Source of the DNA: Sipunculus nudus
Taxonomy: Eukaryota > Annelida > Sipuncula > Golfingiida > Sipunculidae
Direction of reading: 5' to 3'
DNA: 64,000 nt
Assembly (NCBI GenBank): GCA_026874595.1
Contig: CM049310.1
Location: 85,037,056 to 85,101,055 of the forward strand
The translations under genes were made by a program, and so were the position numbers. Positions 38,912 through 50,563 of the stretch are shown here, one piece after another; within the stretch, counting starts at the first letter, position 1, and every line of letters begins with the position of its first letter. The notes under the pieces were generated by a model, which saw only the letters and a program-made list of their open reading frames with translations, ran no database searches and had not been told where the DNA came from.

Positions 38912-39536
38912 CTAGTTTACAATTCAGTATTTAAGTTCTAACATTAAACTAGCGTTTCACAGCTTAGATAGCCTTTTGTTTACCAATTTTGCTCATATTC
39001 CAATGGATTTCTGACTAATGCTCATATTCCAATGGCTTTCTGACTAATGCTAGCCTGCCAGTTATCAAATTGTTTTCTGTCTGAATCAACCAAGAGCAAG
39101 TTTTGTTCAACTTGTAGAATACCCACCCCTCATGGAGGTCCATAAAAATCTCCTTGGACACCTGAAGTAATATTACTGTGACTACTTTCCTGCAAGTTGT
39201 GAGAAAGAACCTGATTTTAACACTTTATTATTCAGATGGGCACACATGGTAGCAGTTGAATGTAGTATAAGGTCACTGCAGGTTTAATGTAAAATCCGTG
39301 CCCTGCGGCCCTGTTTCACCCACAAACGAGTTCAAATATTTTTGACCCATTTATGGAAACGATGACACGTACAGATGAAAAAAGGAGGAAGCGTGTGCTA
39401 CAACCCTGTCATGGGGCCCGACACCGGAATGGCATTCGGAGATGATCGTACTAAGTTAAACTTAAAATGTTATTAAAATGGAAACGATTAGTTTTAAGAA
39501 TAGAGAGCTTAAAAATAAGGAAATAATAACTTTTAT

Positions 39537-39914
39537 TCAAACATGAGAATCTGGAGTGACCAATAGCTTCTTAACAGTAAATGTTGGGTTTGTAATACTA
39601 ACAATGGAGAGTGAGGGATATTTTAACTTGTTGACATACTGCTTTGATGTCATGGTAAAACACAGGCTTTCGATTTTGTTAGTAAGTTGTGAAAGAGACA
39701 AATGGAGGGTAAGTCTACATACATTAAGATTACTTAGCATCTGTATCATATTATCGCTGTTACGCAGTGTGCAAGGTTGGGAAATAAGGTTTTGGAAAGG
39801 TCTATCAGTATTGGGAGAACAGTCACCCGTTCGCCGATAACAACGATTTATAATTTGTACTCCGTTGAGCTGTTTTGCATGGTGGCCTTGTCTGTAAGGC
39901 TTCGTGCACGGTAG
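39537..39914 (-). CDS. putative terminal exon with poly(A) signal, unit copy 2
   Basis: Same 125-codon frame as at 34,184-34,561, including the TGA/AATAAA overlap at its end. I saw no differences from copy 1 in the coding stretch. Support for coding comes from the frame staying open in copy 3. Confidence 0.4.
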   Translation of the reverse strand, partial: LPCTKPYRQGHHAKQLNGVQIINRCYRRTGDCSPNTDRPFQNLISQPCTLRNSDNMIQMLSNLNVCRLTLHLSLSQLTNKIESLCFTMTSKQYVNKLKYPSLSIVSITNPTFTVKKLLVTPDSHV

Positions 39915-42301
39915 TCATTGTATTATTCTGCGTCAGTTCAAGTGGTGATGGTTCTTAAGTGTTTCTAGTCTTACCTCGATGGATCGGAGCTCATTGTTTT
40001 AGGGGTCGAAGATTCAATACGTAACCTATGACTTTGGTTAGGGTAGATCGGTCAAAGGCTTTTAATCCGATAGGACACCAAAGAAGAATATGAGAATGAG
40101 ATACCTACGAAAATCGGGTTGTCATCTGAGGTAGTCATCTTTAATGGTCACAGATGTAGCATTGCTGTCTGTTGTTAAAGTGTACTTCGTGGACTGTGTT
40201 TTATCCTAGTACTTGCTGTTGCAGACAAAAACTAGGACACTATTTTCAGGAATAAGTATCAATCTTCAAAGAAAAATTTACAAGATTTTCCAGGTAACCA
40301 GAGAACTAACTAAAGAAGTGTTTCCCAGAAAAGCTATAACCATTTCCCCAAAAGCTGTAACAAAATCAGTTATTTATCGCATAAAGTTTAGCTGAAGATT
40401 AAAAAAGATGCAAGGAAAACAGATGTGTGAAAGTATTTGTGTGCGGGTATGAAGTTAAACAGGAATTTAGAATTATGGTATAGTTGTCAATCACCAAAAT
40501 CTGTATTTTAAACATGCCAGAATAAAGTTCATTACACAAATTAAAATTGTACTGACATTCGAATGACTATACTAAAAATTAAAGCTATTTTTATAAGTTT
40601 ATATACTATGCTAGAGCTCAAATCGATAATAATAATAAAATTCGACTATCGGTTCGTTACAGGACCTTTTATTTCCTAGGCAACAGATAATTATGGCATT
40701 ATTCGTAGTTCTTAGATGCATGGTTTTACCCTGTTCATGTAGATTGACAGCGTGCAAAATATTATGAAAACAACCCAACAATGAACCAGTTATATTGCAT
40801 GTGTCATTCTAAACGCACCTGGACATATAAAATTTCATCATACTGTTAGGAAGAACCGGATTTGTTTCCGCAAAAGAAACTTTGCTTCTTACTGGATTGA
40901 TTGTCGTGGTTTGAATAATATTGTTTCAAAAGGTGAATTTAAAGTTTTCGCAAATTTATAACCTTAAGGCGTCAGGTATGAATAGATGTTCTTCTGTTCT
41001 GAGGTTGCCCTTGTCCTTTGTCTTTACACAAATCACCAGTCGTTTGGATGTTCAGCCAATGTTTGTTTTTGTGCAATGTGCAATTTATATGAAATCGCGT
41101 ATTTTATTTTATGAATTTACACTTGTTCGATAATCCCATTGGTCCTCGTAAAATGTTTTAAAGTTTGTAATAATAATTAATATATATGAATATTAATTTA
41201 TAAATTGTATTTAGATAAAATAATATTATATTAATAAGTGTTAACCGATATAGGGCATTATTTGGTGAGAGCATTTGATTAAAAACCTCGCCAAACAAAT
41301 AAAAAATGAATAATCGCCACTTTTTAACCTCGCAAATTTGAAGCCACCTAACATATATGTGACATGTCAAATGTAGTCTACATTCATAGAATAATGAACG
41401 TAACCGATCATTGAACTTGCCATTATGACAGCATTTAAGGTTGCAATATAAACATCAGTATCCCAAAGTCCTTTTGCTTAATCTAAGTACCACAATGTTT
41501 AGAATGTTTGCCACACAGCAGTTACAAGCATTAATCATTGCAGCTTTCTATACATGTGATATGCATTTGTGTATAAATAACTTCAAACACATTATAATCC
41601 AGTGGATCTATACTTGCCAGTGAGACTAGCTGCTTAGGCATACCAGTCATATTATATCAACAGATCACTACTATCTTGTGGACCACGCAGGTGAGATTAG
41701 TCGCACTGCATGCTTTAGTGATTCCCTCGCTGTACAGGTCTAGACTAGTTCTTTTCATATATTAAATGTTGAGTATCTAAACGTCGGGTTAACAATTTAT
41801 TTTTTGTGTATAAAAATTAACAAGACACGGGTGACACCATCATTTAACTATAATTTGTGTAAAAACGTGAATTTGAAATTTTTGTGATTACCTTCCATGG
41901 TGCATGGGATCGTATCCATTTTCAGTGCGTTTGAAAGTGTTGATCAATTATACGTATTTGTAAGTACCAAATACCATCGCATAATAGCAGGCCAGCAACC
42001 AATGGTCTATGTATGCAGACATTTTGAACAAAAATATTTGGACATATAGTGTTTGAGAATTTCCCTGAACAAAAACATAAGGTACAAGGCGCATAAGGTA
42101 TTCGTGTTTGTTTGTTGATGGGAGACATACGAGTGTGAGGCATGACGTGGAGCATGAAGAGTACAACGTGTTGGTTGGAAAATTATTTCAATAAGTCACT
42201 TCGACTTTGAGGCCAATCAGATGAGAGGAAATATTCTTTACGAAATGCCACATGCACGTGATTTTAAAACCCAGTGCAAATGATTTTAGTAATTTTATCA
42301 G

Positions 42302-42302
<1 letters not shown>

Positions 42303-42349
<47 letters not shown>
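42303..42349. repeat. (AT)n microsatellite in unit copy 3
   Basis: About 47 bp of alternating AT at the same position as in copies 1 and 2. Confidence 0.95.
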
Positions 42350-42352
<3 letters not shown>

Positions 42353-44116
42353 AAAAATGATTTGCTAAATTGAACGATTGAATATGTTCGTTGATCTTGC
42401 ATAGCTTAAAATCTTTTGCTAGACCTATCCTTTGTTTTTAGCGCAAAACGGTAAGGACTTAAGCAGGTATGTCAGAAAAGAAAAATTAAAAATAAAAAAA
42501 ATAAATTAAATTATAACAATTTATGGCCTTTGAATTGCAGTTCTAGAAACTTTTTTATTTTTGTAATAATCTTTAAAATGTTTGGCTTATACATTTTTTA
42601 CAGAGCAGCCAAAAGTGTGGACAAAATCAGGCCCATTTCTTGTGATTTGCAGGCTGGATAGAAAGTGGAGGGCAGGGCAAGGCAGGACTATTTAACCAGT
42701 GGACTAGGGAGGGGTACTGCCTGTGCCTAATTTGCTGGAATATTATCCAATGAGAGCTGGGTGTGATAGTGGTGGCACTAAGGGCTTTTCTTCACAATCA
42801 CATGTGAACCTAGCACCATGATATTGTATCATTGCTATATTTGGTAAACTCAACACAATTTATTAGTGTACATGTTGATTTATTAAACACAAAAATTACA
42901 TTAACACTTGGATCAAGATATGTATTTAAACTTGTATTAATGTTACAAATGATCATAAACACTAAATATGAATAAATGGGTATAAAGGTATTCATTAAAA
43001 TTAATTTATTATTGTTAAAAAATTATGTACTGATATTTATTTGTTGAAAATGTAATAAAATGACCAAACACCTAATTTATTCAAACATTCTCATTTTCAG
43101 AGAGAACATGTATAAATAATTAACATGGATTATTTTAATTCTTAAATAACAAAATGTCAGATTTAATTACACATTAAATTATGAATTTAATCGTTATAAA
43201 ATATTTATCACTGTCAACCAGATTAAATATGCTGAGAGATATTTTTATATTTATGTATGATAATATACTAAGAATAATTTCATCACAAGATTATCACAAG
43301 ACATTAATCAAAGCAGCTCAATAATAAAAACCTAACTAAAATAAGTATTGTGCTTGTACAATAGAAGTTATAATTGAAATGTAATAAAACTCTACTATGA
43401 TAAACACTAAACAATGATGAACATTAAGCCATGATGGATTAAGTTCTATAAAACTCAAATGGATGTATAGTACACATATTGTGTGGGTGTGGTATACACC
43501 TATTGTCTTTGTACAATCAGATATCACACTTGAAGTGTAAACAAAGTTTCATTAAACTCAAATTGATGTACAGTACACACAGTGTGTTGGTGTGGAATAC
43601 AACTATTGTCTTAGGAAAATCAGATATAACATTTGAAGTGTAACTCCAAAGATTTAAATACATACTAAACAGTTCGGACTAAGTTAGACAAAACTCATAT
43701 ATTGCTGTGTATTTCACAAATGTGTTTGTATGGAATGCAAACATTCTGAATGTATATGAAATATTACTACTTGACATACAAATACACTAGTATGCACTGA
43801 TTAATGGCATGTTATTATAAAATACTTATTACAGGGTACTACAGAACTTGCCTGTATTGTAACTTTATGCTGGATCAATATATACAAAAATCATATCATA
43901 ACAATTGAGAATAGGAATGTGTATACATGTATCACAAAGTATCAGTGCTCAATATCACACAAATAAAATCTAATGATGAATTTCCCAGTCCTCTCCGATA
44001 ATATCTGTAAGTATTTCAGACAAGATCCTATAACAATCCCAATCTGAAAACTTTAATTTGGCTATGGTTATCCATCTTTACCAATATAATTGTCCTGAAA
44101 CATCCCTTATAACCAG

Positions 44117-44265
44117 TTAATCCTGCAAATCATCATTCGAAGCCTGAAGAAAATCCTGCCCCTTCAATGCAGTTGGATCTTGCATAAGTTCCTCTGCAGA
44201 CATCAGTCCCTCAAGTACATCCACACAATCACTGTGACCACATTTAGACACGGGAACTTTAGAAC
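44117..44265 (-). pseudogene. terminal exon of a broken gene, unit copy 3
   Basis: Counterpart of 33,410-33,558, ending in TAA at 44,119-44,117. Here the preceding exon is still present at 44,403-44,895. The gap between the two contains the second 29-bp repeat copy and a GTAAAC donor candidate near 44,335. Confidence 0.45.
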
Positions 44266-44344
44266 CTAGTTTACAATTCAGTATTTAAGTTCTAACATTA
44301 AACTAGCGTTTCACAGCTTAGATAGCCTTTTGTTTACCAATTTT

Positions 44345-44895
44345 GCTCATATTCCAATGGATTTCTGACTAATGCTCATATTCCAATGGCTTTCTGACTA
44401 ATGCTAGCCTGCCAGTTATCAAATTGTTTTCTGTCTGAATCAACCAAGAGCAAGTTTTGTTCAACTTGTAGAATACCCACCCCTCAGTGGTTGGCATTTT
44501 GGCGTTTCTGGCACGGCCCATTTCAAAACCACTCAAACCAAAGACCCTTTCATCACTAAGGTTTTCTGGTTTACAAGACTGGGCCACCACAACCAAAGTT
44601 TTAGGTGGGTTTCAAAATATACCCATGGAAGTTGATTAGACAATGGCCTTTTCATGACATATGTTGCAGGAGCACACAGTATATTGAACATTTTTAGTAT
44701 TTCATCATCATCTTCATTGTTTTGCATCAAACTGATCAGGACATCATCAAATTTCATGTTAATTTTATTGAACCCAGAATTTCTATTTTCTTTGTCAAAA
44801 ATTCCACTTGAATCTTGAGACCAAGTTTCCAACATGTCAGTAGCTGCACCAAACGGATCGTTCAGCTGTAGAATATCACCTATACTGGTAATCAT
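44345..44895 (-). pseudogene. coding exon with a frameshift and a 29-bp duplication
   Basis: A minus-strand exon candidate with an acidic first part (KFDDVLISLMQ, EDDDEILKMFN) breaks near 44,600 at an AAAA run. Coding-quality sequence continues in another frame (ENLSDERVFGLSG, WVFYKLNKTCSWLIQ). Near its 3' end a tandem 29-bp duplication (44,345-44,402) shifts the frame into a stop. Both lesions are consistent with a pseudogene or, for the first, a local sequence error. The frame runs uninterrupted across 44,486, the point where copies 1 and 2 jump, so copy 3 shows the original arrangement. The protein family is not recognised. Confidence 0.5.
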
Positions 44896-47511
44896 TCTCC
44901 ATGGACCTTTTACTAACTAGCCTTAAACCTTTAGAATAAATAAAGTGCTATTTTATCTTCAGGACCTTTCCAGCTTGTTTTACTTTCTTTCATCTGAATA
45001 AGTGCATACAATGAAAAACCTTGCTTTTTTCAATCTTGGATTGATGAATTGTCCAGAAATTTAGTCTGAAAGCTTTTATTGAAATACATAACCTATCTCC
45101 TATATAAGATCGTTTTTTTTTTGTTATCACAATTTAAGTTTGCATTAATTCCTTGAAATGTTGCGAACAAAATAAAATAACATAGATGATCAAATTCTTT
45201 GACTTTTGCGTGCATAAAGATACATATACAAAATTCACATGATAAACTTATTTTTTATTAATTCCAATGATGACAGATGTTGAGTAATGTTTAAAGTATA
45301 TGACCAGCGATATATACCCAATTTGTGTAGAGTGAATCTTACGCCTATTTAGGTGACATACCGCTGGTGACCTGTGCTGCCTGAGCTTTATTAATGAGCA
45401 ATTATGCAAATATGTGGCGACTCCTCCCTGGGTCAGTGCTGCAGAGCCGCTCGGCTGTGACGTCAGCTTAGGAACTGTGTATATACGATGGCCAATGTTT
45501 TTTGTGACGACGATGCCCTGTCTGAAAGTTACGAGTCCAACATGGATTCAACAGTCAATTTTGACTCTTCAAGCCATGACAACTTTAGAGATACGAGGAT
45601 ACAAAAGGTTGAAAAAAAATGAAAAACTTCTGCAAATCATTCATCCAAAACGTTGCATCACCAAGTTTTATGGAATTTTTTTTTACACCACTCACATTTG
45701 AAATTTGTGGCACCAACTATATCGATTTGTTTTGTACGGGCAAAAACGTCGTAATTTTAGCCTTTTTTCAGCTTAAAATGTTTTATGCAGGAATTCTCTA
45801 GCTGAATGGTTTTACTTGTTTAAAAATTATCAAAGGGTAGGATTCTTTCAATTATATAAAAATAGATTGGGTTAACTGATATTTTGTAAAGTCATTAAAA
45901 TCGGAAGTTGATCATGTGGCCATTAGCTAGCCTATTTTAGATTAAGGGCTGGAATAGTCTTCTTTTGCAAAACTGTTATCTCAATTTCTGTAACATTTCC
46001 CCCCCCCCCAATACTCTTCGGTGGCCTTTGTTTAAGTTTACTTAAATTATTTTTGGCAGTTTTATTGAACCGTTAACAATGAAAGGACTGTGATATTATA
46101 TGGTAAACAAATCTGGTAGATTTATTGTATAAAGAAACTGAGCTGTTTGGGTATATAAGCAAAGCTGGTTCATACCCAGCCTATGTGCAAAATAAATGTA
46201 TGAATAAAATATATCTGTATTCTCATTTTGCTGTTATCATCTTAACAGTTCGATAAAAAAATCGTACGAATATGCAGCTTGAAAAAACCTTTTTAACCAA
46301 AGTCTTTCAGTATGTATAAACAGATAGGCAACATGCCAACATTTTGTCTGTATCTATAAATAGCTTGGAAGATTGCCAACTGTCAGATCTATCAACATTT
46401 CAAGTATCAGTCTGGATCTATTTTATCTTAGGCACACTGCCAACTGTATCAGATTTTGCAACAGGTCAAGAGTTCACCCAGTGTAGCCAGGAAAAGGTCA
46501 AGAATTCACTCACTGCAGTAGCTGCAGCTGGCAATCCGTTCCGCTTAACTTTGAACAACTGCTTAGTCAGACCAGTGCACTTGACTCAAGGGAAGATTGA
46601 TGTATCTGTCTGACATTTTGGCATGTCCATGCATCTTTGATGACTCTCTCATACAAAAGCCTGGTGTACACAAGACCTACAATGATTTATGCACAGTATA
46701 TTTACCTGCATATTTCCCAGGCGTGGTTTGATATATCGTCACCTACATTGATTTTGGGTGTCATGCATCCCTGCACATAGCCCAAGGATGGTTTGAAGTG
46801 TCTGCCTCAAATATAGCATGTCCATACATATATGATGGTTTCTCATATGCAACCATTTGTGATGTGTACATCCAGGCCAGTATTTTAGGAAAGTCATTTT
46901 TGTAATTTTTGCTTATGATCGGGTTCAACATTTTAAGTACATGCATTGTACATCTGTCACACGAGTACTTAAAAATAAATGGTTCAGCATGGAAGCATTA
47001 TTTCTGATGTATATTCCATTGCACAGGCCTAGGCACAACAAGAAGGGCAAACATGTATCAATTTTGCCTAGAATCTTGTAACATGACTTTCAGGGAGGTT
47101 GGTATAAAATCTCCTTTGAAACCTAAAATTAGGTCCCGTGACCCTTCTCCTCCGAGCTACCTGCTTGAATAATAAATTTGATACAAAAGCTCCAGTTTCT
47201 GAGTATCTAATAAATTGATTGCCATGACAATTTTCATGCATTATGACTATGGATTGTTTCATCTGTTCCTGCATACTGGTGGCACCACCTGCTTCATGGG
47301 AATAGGGCACAAACCGTAACCGTTAGACATAGAAATTTCTAACCTTGCATTCAAGGAGGTCCTTGGCAAATCTTAGTGGAAACTTAAAATAAGGTCATGG
47401 TGGCCTGTATTTTGGGAATTAGGAGAGAAAACATAATTTTAAAGCACTCAGTGAGTCAGAGGGAACACAAATTGTATCCATTTTGCCTATAGTCCTCATA
47501 TCTAACTTTCA
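44487..47511. other. 3.02-kb segment present only in unit copy 3
   Basis: Copies 1 and 2 go directly from cccctca to tggaggtcc. Copy 3 has this segment between, with TCA at both edges (44,484-44,486 and 47,509-47,511), a 3-bp microhomology. It contains most of the pseudogene exon at the left, a poly-C run near 46,000, and degenerate repeats at its right. No terminal inverted repeats or transposase frame are seen. Deletion from copies 1 and 2 fits better than insertion into copy 3. Confidence 0.8.
44900..47040. other. no gene seen in the middle of the 3.02-kb segment
   Basis: Short frames only (45,414-45,701, 46,344-46,613). A poly-C run lies near 46,000. Around 46,320-46,560 a phrase like tgccaac...tcagat..t...caacat recurs loosely, possibly an old tandem repeat. 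Confidence 0.4.
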
Positions 47512-47570
47512 TGGAGGTCCATAAAAATCTCCTTGGACACCTGAAGTAATATTACTGTGACCTCTTTCCT
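47055..47570. repeat. degenerate repeat units around a ggaggt...ctccttgg motif
   Basis: Three diverged units share the order attttgcctagaatc / ctaactttcatggaggtcc / aaaatctccttggacacctgaa / ggtcactgtgacc, starting near 47,056, 47,330 and 47,480. The last unit continues into the shared part of the 5.35-kb repeat, so this pattern straddles the edge of the copy-3-specific segment. Confidence 0.5.
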
Positions 47571-47916
47571 GCAAGTTGTGAGAATGAAACCTGATTTTAA
47601 CACTTTATTATTCAGATGGGCACACATGGTAGCAGTTGAATGTAGTATAAGGTCACTGCAGGTTTAATGTAAAATCCGTGCCCTGCGGCCCTGTTTCACC
47701 CACAAACGAGTTCAAATATTTTTGACCCATTTATGGAAACGATGACACGTAAAGATGAAAAAAGGAGGAAGCGTGTGCTACAACCCTGTCATGGAGCCCG
47801 ACACCGGAATGGCATTCGGAGATGATCGTACTAAGTTAAACTTAAAATGTTATTAAAATGGAAACGATTAGTTTTAAGAATAGAGAGCTTAAAAATAAGG
47901 AAATAATAACTTTTAT

Positions 47917-48294
47917 TCAAACATGAGAATCTGGAGTGACCAATAGCTTCTTAACAGTGAATGTTGGGTTTGTAATACTAACAATGGAGAGTGAGGGATA
48001 TTTTAACTTGTTGACATACTGCTTTGATGTCATGGTAAAACACAGGCTTTCGATTTTGTTAGTAAGTTGTGAAAGAGACAAATGGAGGGTAAGTCTACAT
48101 ACATTAAGATTACTTAGCATCTGTATCATATTATCGCTGTTACGCAGTGTGCAAGGTTGGGAAATAAGGTTTTGGAAAGGTCTATCAGTATTGGGAGAAC
48201 AGTCACCCGTTCGCTGATAACACCGATTTATAATTTGTACTCCGTTGAGCTGTTTTGCATGGTGGCCTTGTCTGTAAGGCTTCGTGCACGGTAG
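47917..48294 (-). CDS. putative terminal exon with poly(A) signal, unit copy 3
   Basis: Counterpart of 34,184-34,561. It differs at a few positions (for example one Arg to Gln change and a synonymous change near 48,220), yet the frame and the TGA/AATAAA overlap are kept. Maintenance in the most diverged copy is the main argument that this is coding. Confidence 0.4.
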   Translation of the reverse strand, partial: LPCTKPYRQGHHAKQLNGVQIINRCYQRTGDCSPNTDRPFQNLISQPCTLRNSDNMIQMLSNLNVCRLTLHLSLSQLTNKIESLCFTMTSKQYVNKLKYPSLSIVSITNPTFTVKKLLVTPDSHV

Positions 48295-49054
48295 TCATTG
48301 TATTATTCTGCGTCAGTTCAAGTGGTGATGGTTCTTAAGTGTTTCTAGTCTTACCTCGATGGATCGGAGCTCATTGTTTTAGGGGTCGAAGATTCAATAC
48401 GTAACCTATGACTTTGGTTAGGGTAGATCGGTCAAAGGCTTTTAATCCGATAGGACACCAAAGAAGAATATGAGAAAGAGATACCTACGAAAATCGGGTT
48501 GTCATCTGAGGTAGTCATCTTTAATGGTCACAGATGTAGCATTGCTGTCTGTTGTTAAAGTGTACTTCGTGGACTGTGTTTTATCCTAGTACTTGCTGTT
48601 GCAGACAAAAACTAGGACACTATTTTCAGGAATAAGTATCAATCTTCAAAGAAAAATTTACAAGATTTTCCAGGTAACCAGAGAACTAACTGAAGAAGTG
48701 TTTCCCAGAAAAGCTATAACCATTTGACAATGGCCGTTTTATACCGCAGACATTATAATATGCTGGAACAAAGCAGTTAACTGACTGAAAGGAAAGAATA
48801 TCTTTGTCGGCTCAATATATGTCAGGTTTATACAGCTAGCGTGACCCATGGCAGTACCTCCAAGTTGCAAGGTGGTTTATCTCTTAGGTTGGAAGATATT
48901 ATTCAAAGGCTATTCCGTGTCTATTCCAGGGAAGAAAATCTCTTTGGGGCAAAGTATGTTTCGTATGATGAATGATAGTATTCAAGACAGACAGTGCTAT
49001 ACTACCTAATGTTATATCGGATTACCGTTCGACTATATACCGATTTATTTGCAG

Positions 49055-49133
49055 GTTTCTATGGCCGGAAAGATCTCAGCCGCGTTGCTTTTGATCGGGA
49101 CATCTTTAACGTTTATAGATGCACGGAAATCAC
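49055..49133 (+). CDS. Ig-like gene exon 1: signal peptide
   Basis: The acceptor cgatttatttgcag ends at 49,054, so a 5' UTR exon probably lies upstream. Six bases later an ATG (49,061) opens 24 codons. The first 20 form a classic signal peptide: a Lys near the start, a core LLLIGTSLTF, and small residues after it. A GTAAGT donor at 49,134 leaves one base of the next codon (phase 1). The product is therefore predicted to enter the secretory pathway. The exon stands 330 bp right of the 5.35-kb repeat array and has the same layout as the signal-peptide exon at 14,430. Confidence 0.75.
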
Positions 49134-50212
49134 GTAAGTCATCACCACATGTTTTTTCGCTGTCAATATCATCTTCTCGAAGAAGAACCTTCGTTTATGA
49201 ATTATTATTTAATCTAAGCAATACTATAAATTGATATCAGAGCCATTTCTGAAGAAAAATTCTCATTTCCGGTGTTTACGAATCTGTAAAAGGAAGGCAG
49301 TTTCCGGAAATAAAGTAACCATACACTCTTTCCCTGTTTCTTCGGTATTTCCGGTTTCTCACGTTTTTCTAATCATAAGGTAATCCTAAAAGTTTTATTA
49401 CTAAACATAATTTTTCAATTATTAGTCAAATTATTTTAAACCATTGCCTTCTCCATAATCTCTAACAAATGCATACACTTACCGTACAGTATTATCATAT
49501 TTTGAGAAAGTTCCAGCAAACGCGAAAGGTCAACACTTAAAGTTGTTTAAATGTTTCGGAAAGACAGATCCGGCATAGTTATATCCTCTTATTGTTTAAT
49601 ATTCAGCTCGTTCACAATTTGCACATTTACGATAGTGTATCGAATATAAACAGCTAACTTTGGGTATACCAACATCTGTGTTATAAAAATAGTACATTTA
49701 ATTTCGCAGAAAAGATGCAAAACTATATGTATGACATGATGGGGAGAACACTATTAACATTATGATAGCAAAGGCGGCAAAATACTTAAAAACACAACGA
49801 TGAAGATGCCTCATACTTGATCGATCTTTTTTACGCACACATCACCATTTATCAATATGCGCGTTCGCTCTCTTTCTTCATAATTACATGAAACAATATA
49901 TACAGATACGTCTAGGTATTTTCAAACATACACATAAAGTTATATCATGTAACCGTGTTTCCAAGTGAATAGTTTAGTTCCCATACAACACAGGAGGATT
50001 TTCTTTTTTTACTCGAATGCCGAATAACAAGTGAAAGTCCCCCTGCCGTACTTCAATAAATAATAAAAATCAAAATCTCTTACACGGAAAGAACCCCTTG
50101 GCTTATCTCAACGCGCTCACCGCTAAAAGTGGTCAACTTTGAACTCTATAAATTTTAAACTGTTTCCATGACTTATTGTGTGTAACTTGCAATAATGTAT
50201 TATATTTTACAG

Positions 50213-50563
50213 CAGGCAACGCCATTGTGAGTTTCGTTGGAACCCTGAAACAGTATGCAAAGGAGGCAAAAACTGGAACATTGAAATGGCGGTATACACC
50301 TCCTGACGCAGACATAAAATGGATGAGATGCTTTTATCACACTTACTCAGATCCACGAAACATACATATTTTTACACATGACGTATTTACTCAGATCACG
50401 TTTTATAAAGATGAATTGCAGACATATGGTCACTTTACCCTTGGAAAAGGCGTCTTCAACCTCACGGTTCCATATCCTAATCAGGAGAAAATATATACCT
50501 GCCAGGTAGAATCTGGTGGCGACGGCGTAATAAAGGAGCGGTCTGCTTTCTTCTTAGAAAACG
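50213..50563 (+). CDS. Ig-like gene exon 2: first Ig-like domain
   Basis: A 351-bp exon (117 codons) bounded by acceptor ttatattttacag and donor acg|GTAAGA, both phase 1. The domain has a tryptophan in LKWRYTPP, then W-x13-C (RCFYH), then C-x56-C ending in IYTC, the typical F-strand Y-x-C of Ig folds. There is no cysteine before the tryptophan, where a canonical Ig domain has its B-strand cysteine. One N-glycosylation sequon (NLT) is visible. The acceptor is a tandem NAGNAG (cagcag), so one codon may be included or skipped. Ig-like assignment rests on the W and Y-x-C pattern, the length and the one-exon-per-domain phase-1 layout. Likely extracellular. Confidence 0.75.

Larger units (their letters stand above)
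35009..40361 (+). repeat. 5.35-kb tandem unit, copy 2 (hybrid)
   Basis: Left of the (AT)n tract at 36,950-37,000, this copy shares many bases with copy 3 against copy 1 (for example ttcgactatcgg, gatgcatgg, cagccaatg, caacgtgttgg, gatgagagg). Right of the tract it shares nearly all variants with copy 1 against copy 3 (for example cttggatagc, attaaatcataac-type sites, acgtacagatg) and, like copy 1, lacks the 3.02-kb segment. It is therefore a mosaic of the two neighbouring copies. Confidence 0.95.
40362..48725 (+). repeat. 5.35-kb tandem unit, copy 3 (long form)
   Basis: Begins with the same aaaatcagttattt and follows the unit to 44,486. It then carries about 3.02 kb not found in copies 1 and 2, and resumes at catggaggtcc (47,510) to end at ctataaccattt. 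It lacks the last ccccaaaagctgtaac of the other copies. The 42.4-44.5 kb part differs from copies 1 and 2 at many sites, so this is the most diverged right half. Confidence 0.95.

Noticed and set aside
44487-47511. Mobile element inserted in unit copy 3 with a TCA target-site duplication
   Set aside because: No terminal repeats or transposase, and a coding frame crosses the left edge in copy 3, so deletion from the other copies fits better.
29650-48725. CRISPR-like or satellite array
   Set aside because: The repeats are three multi-kilobase direct units in a eukaryotic context, without short spacers.
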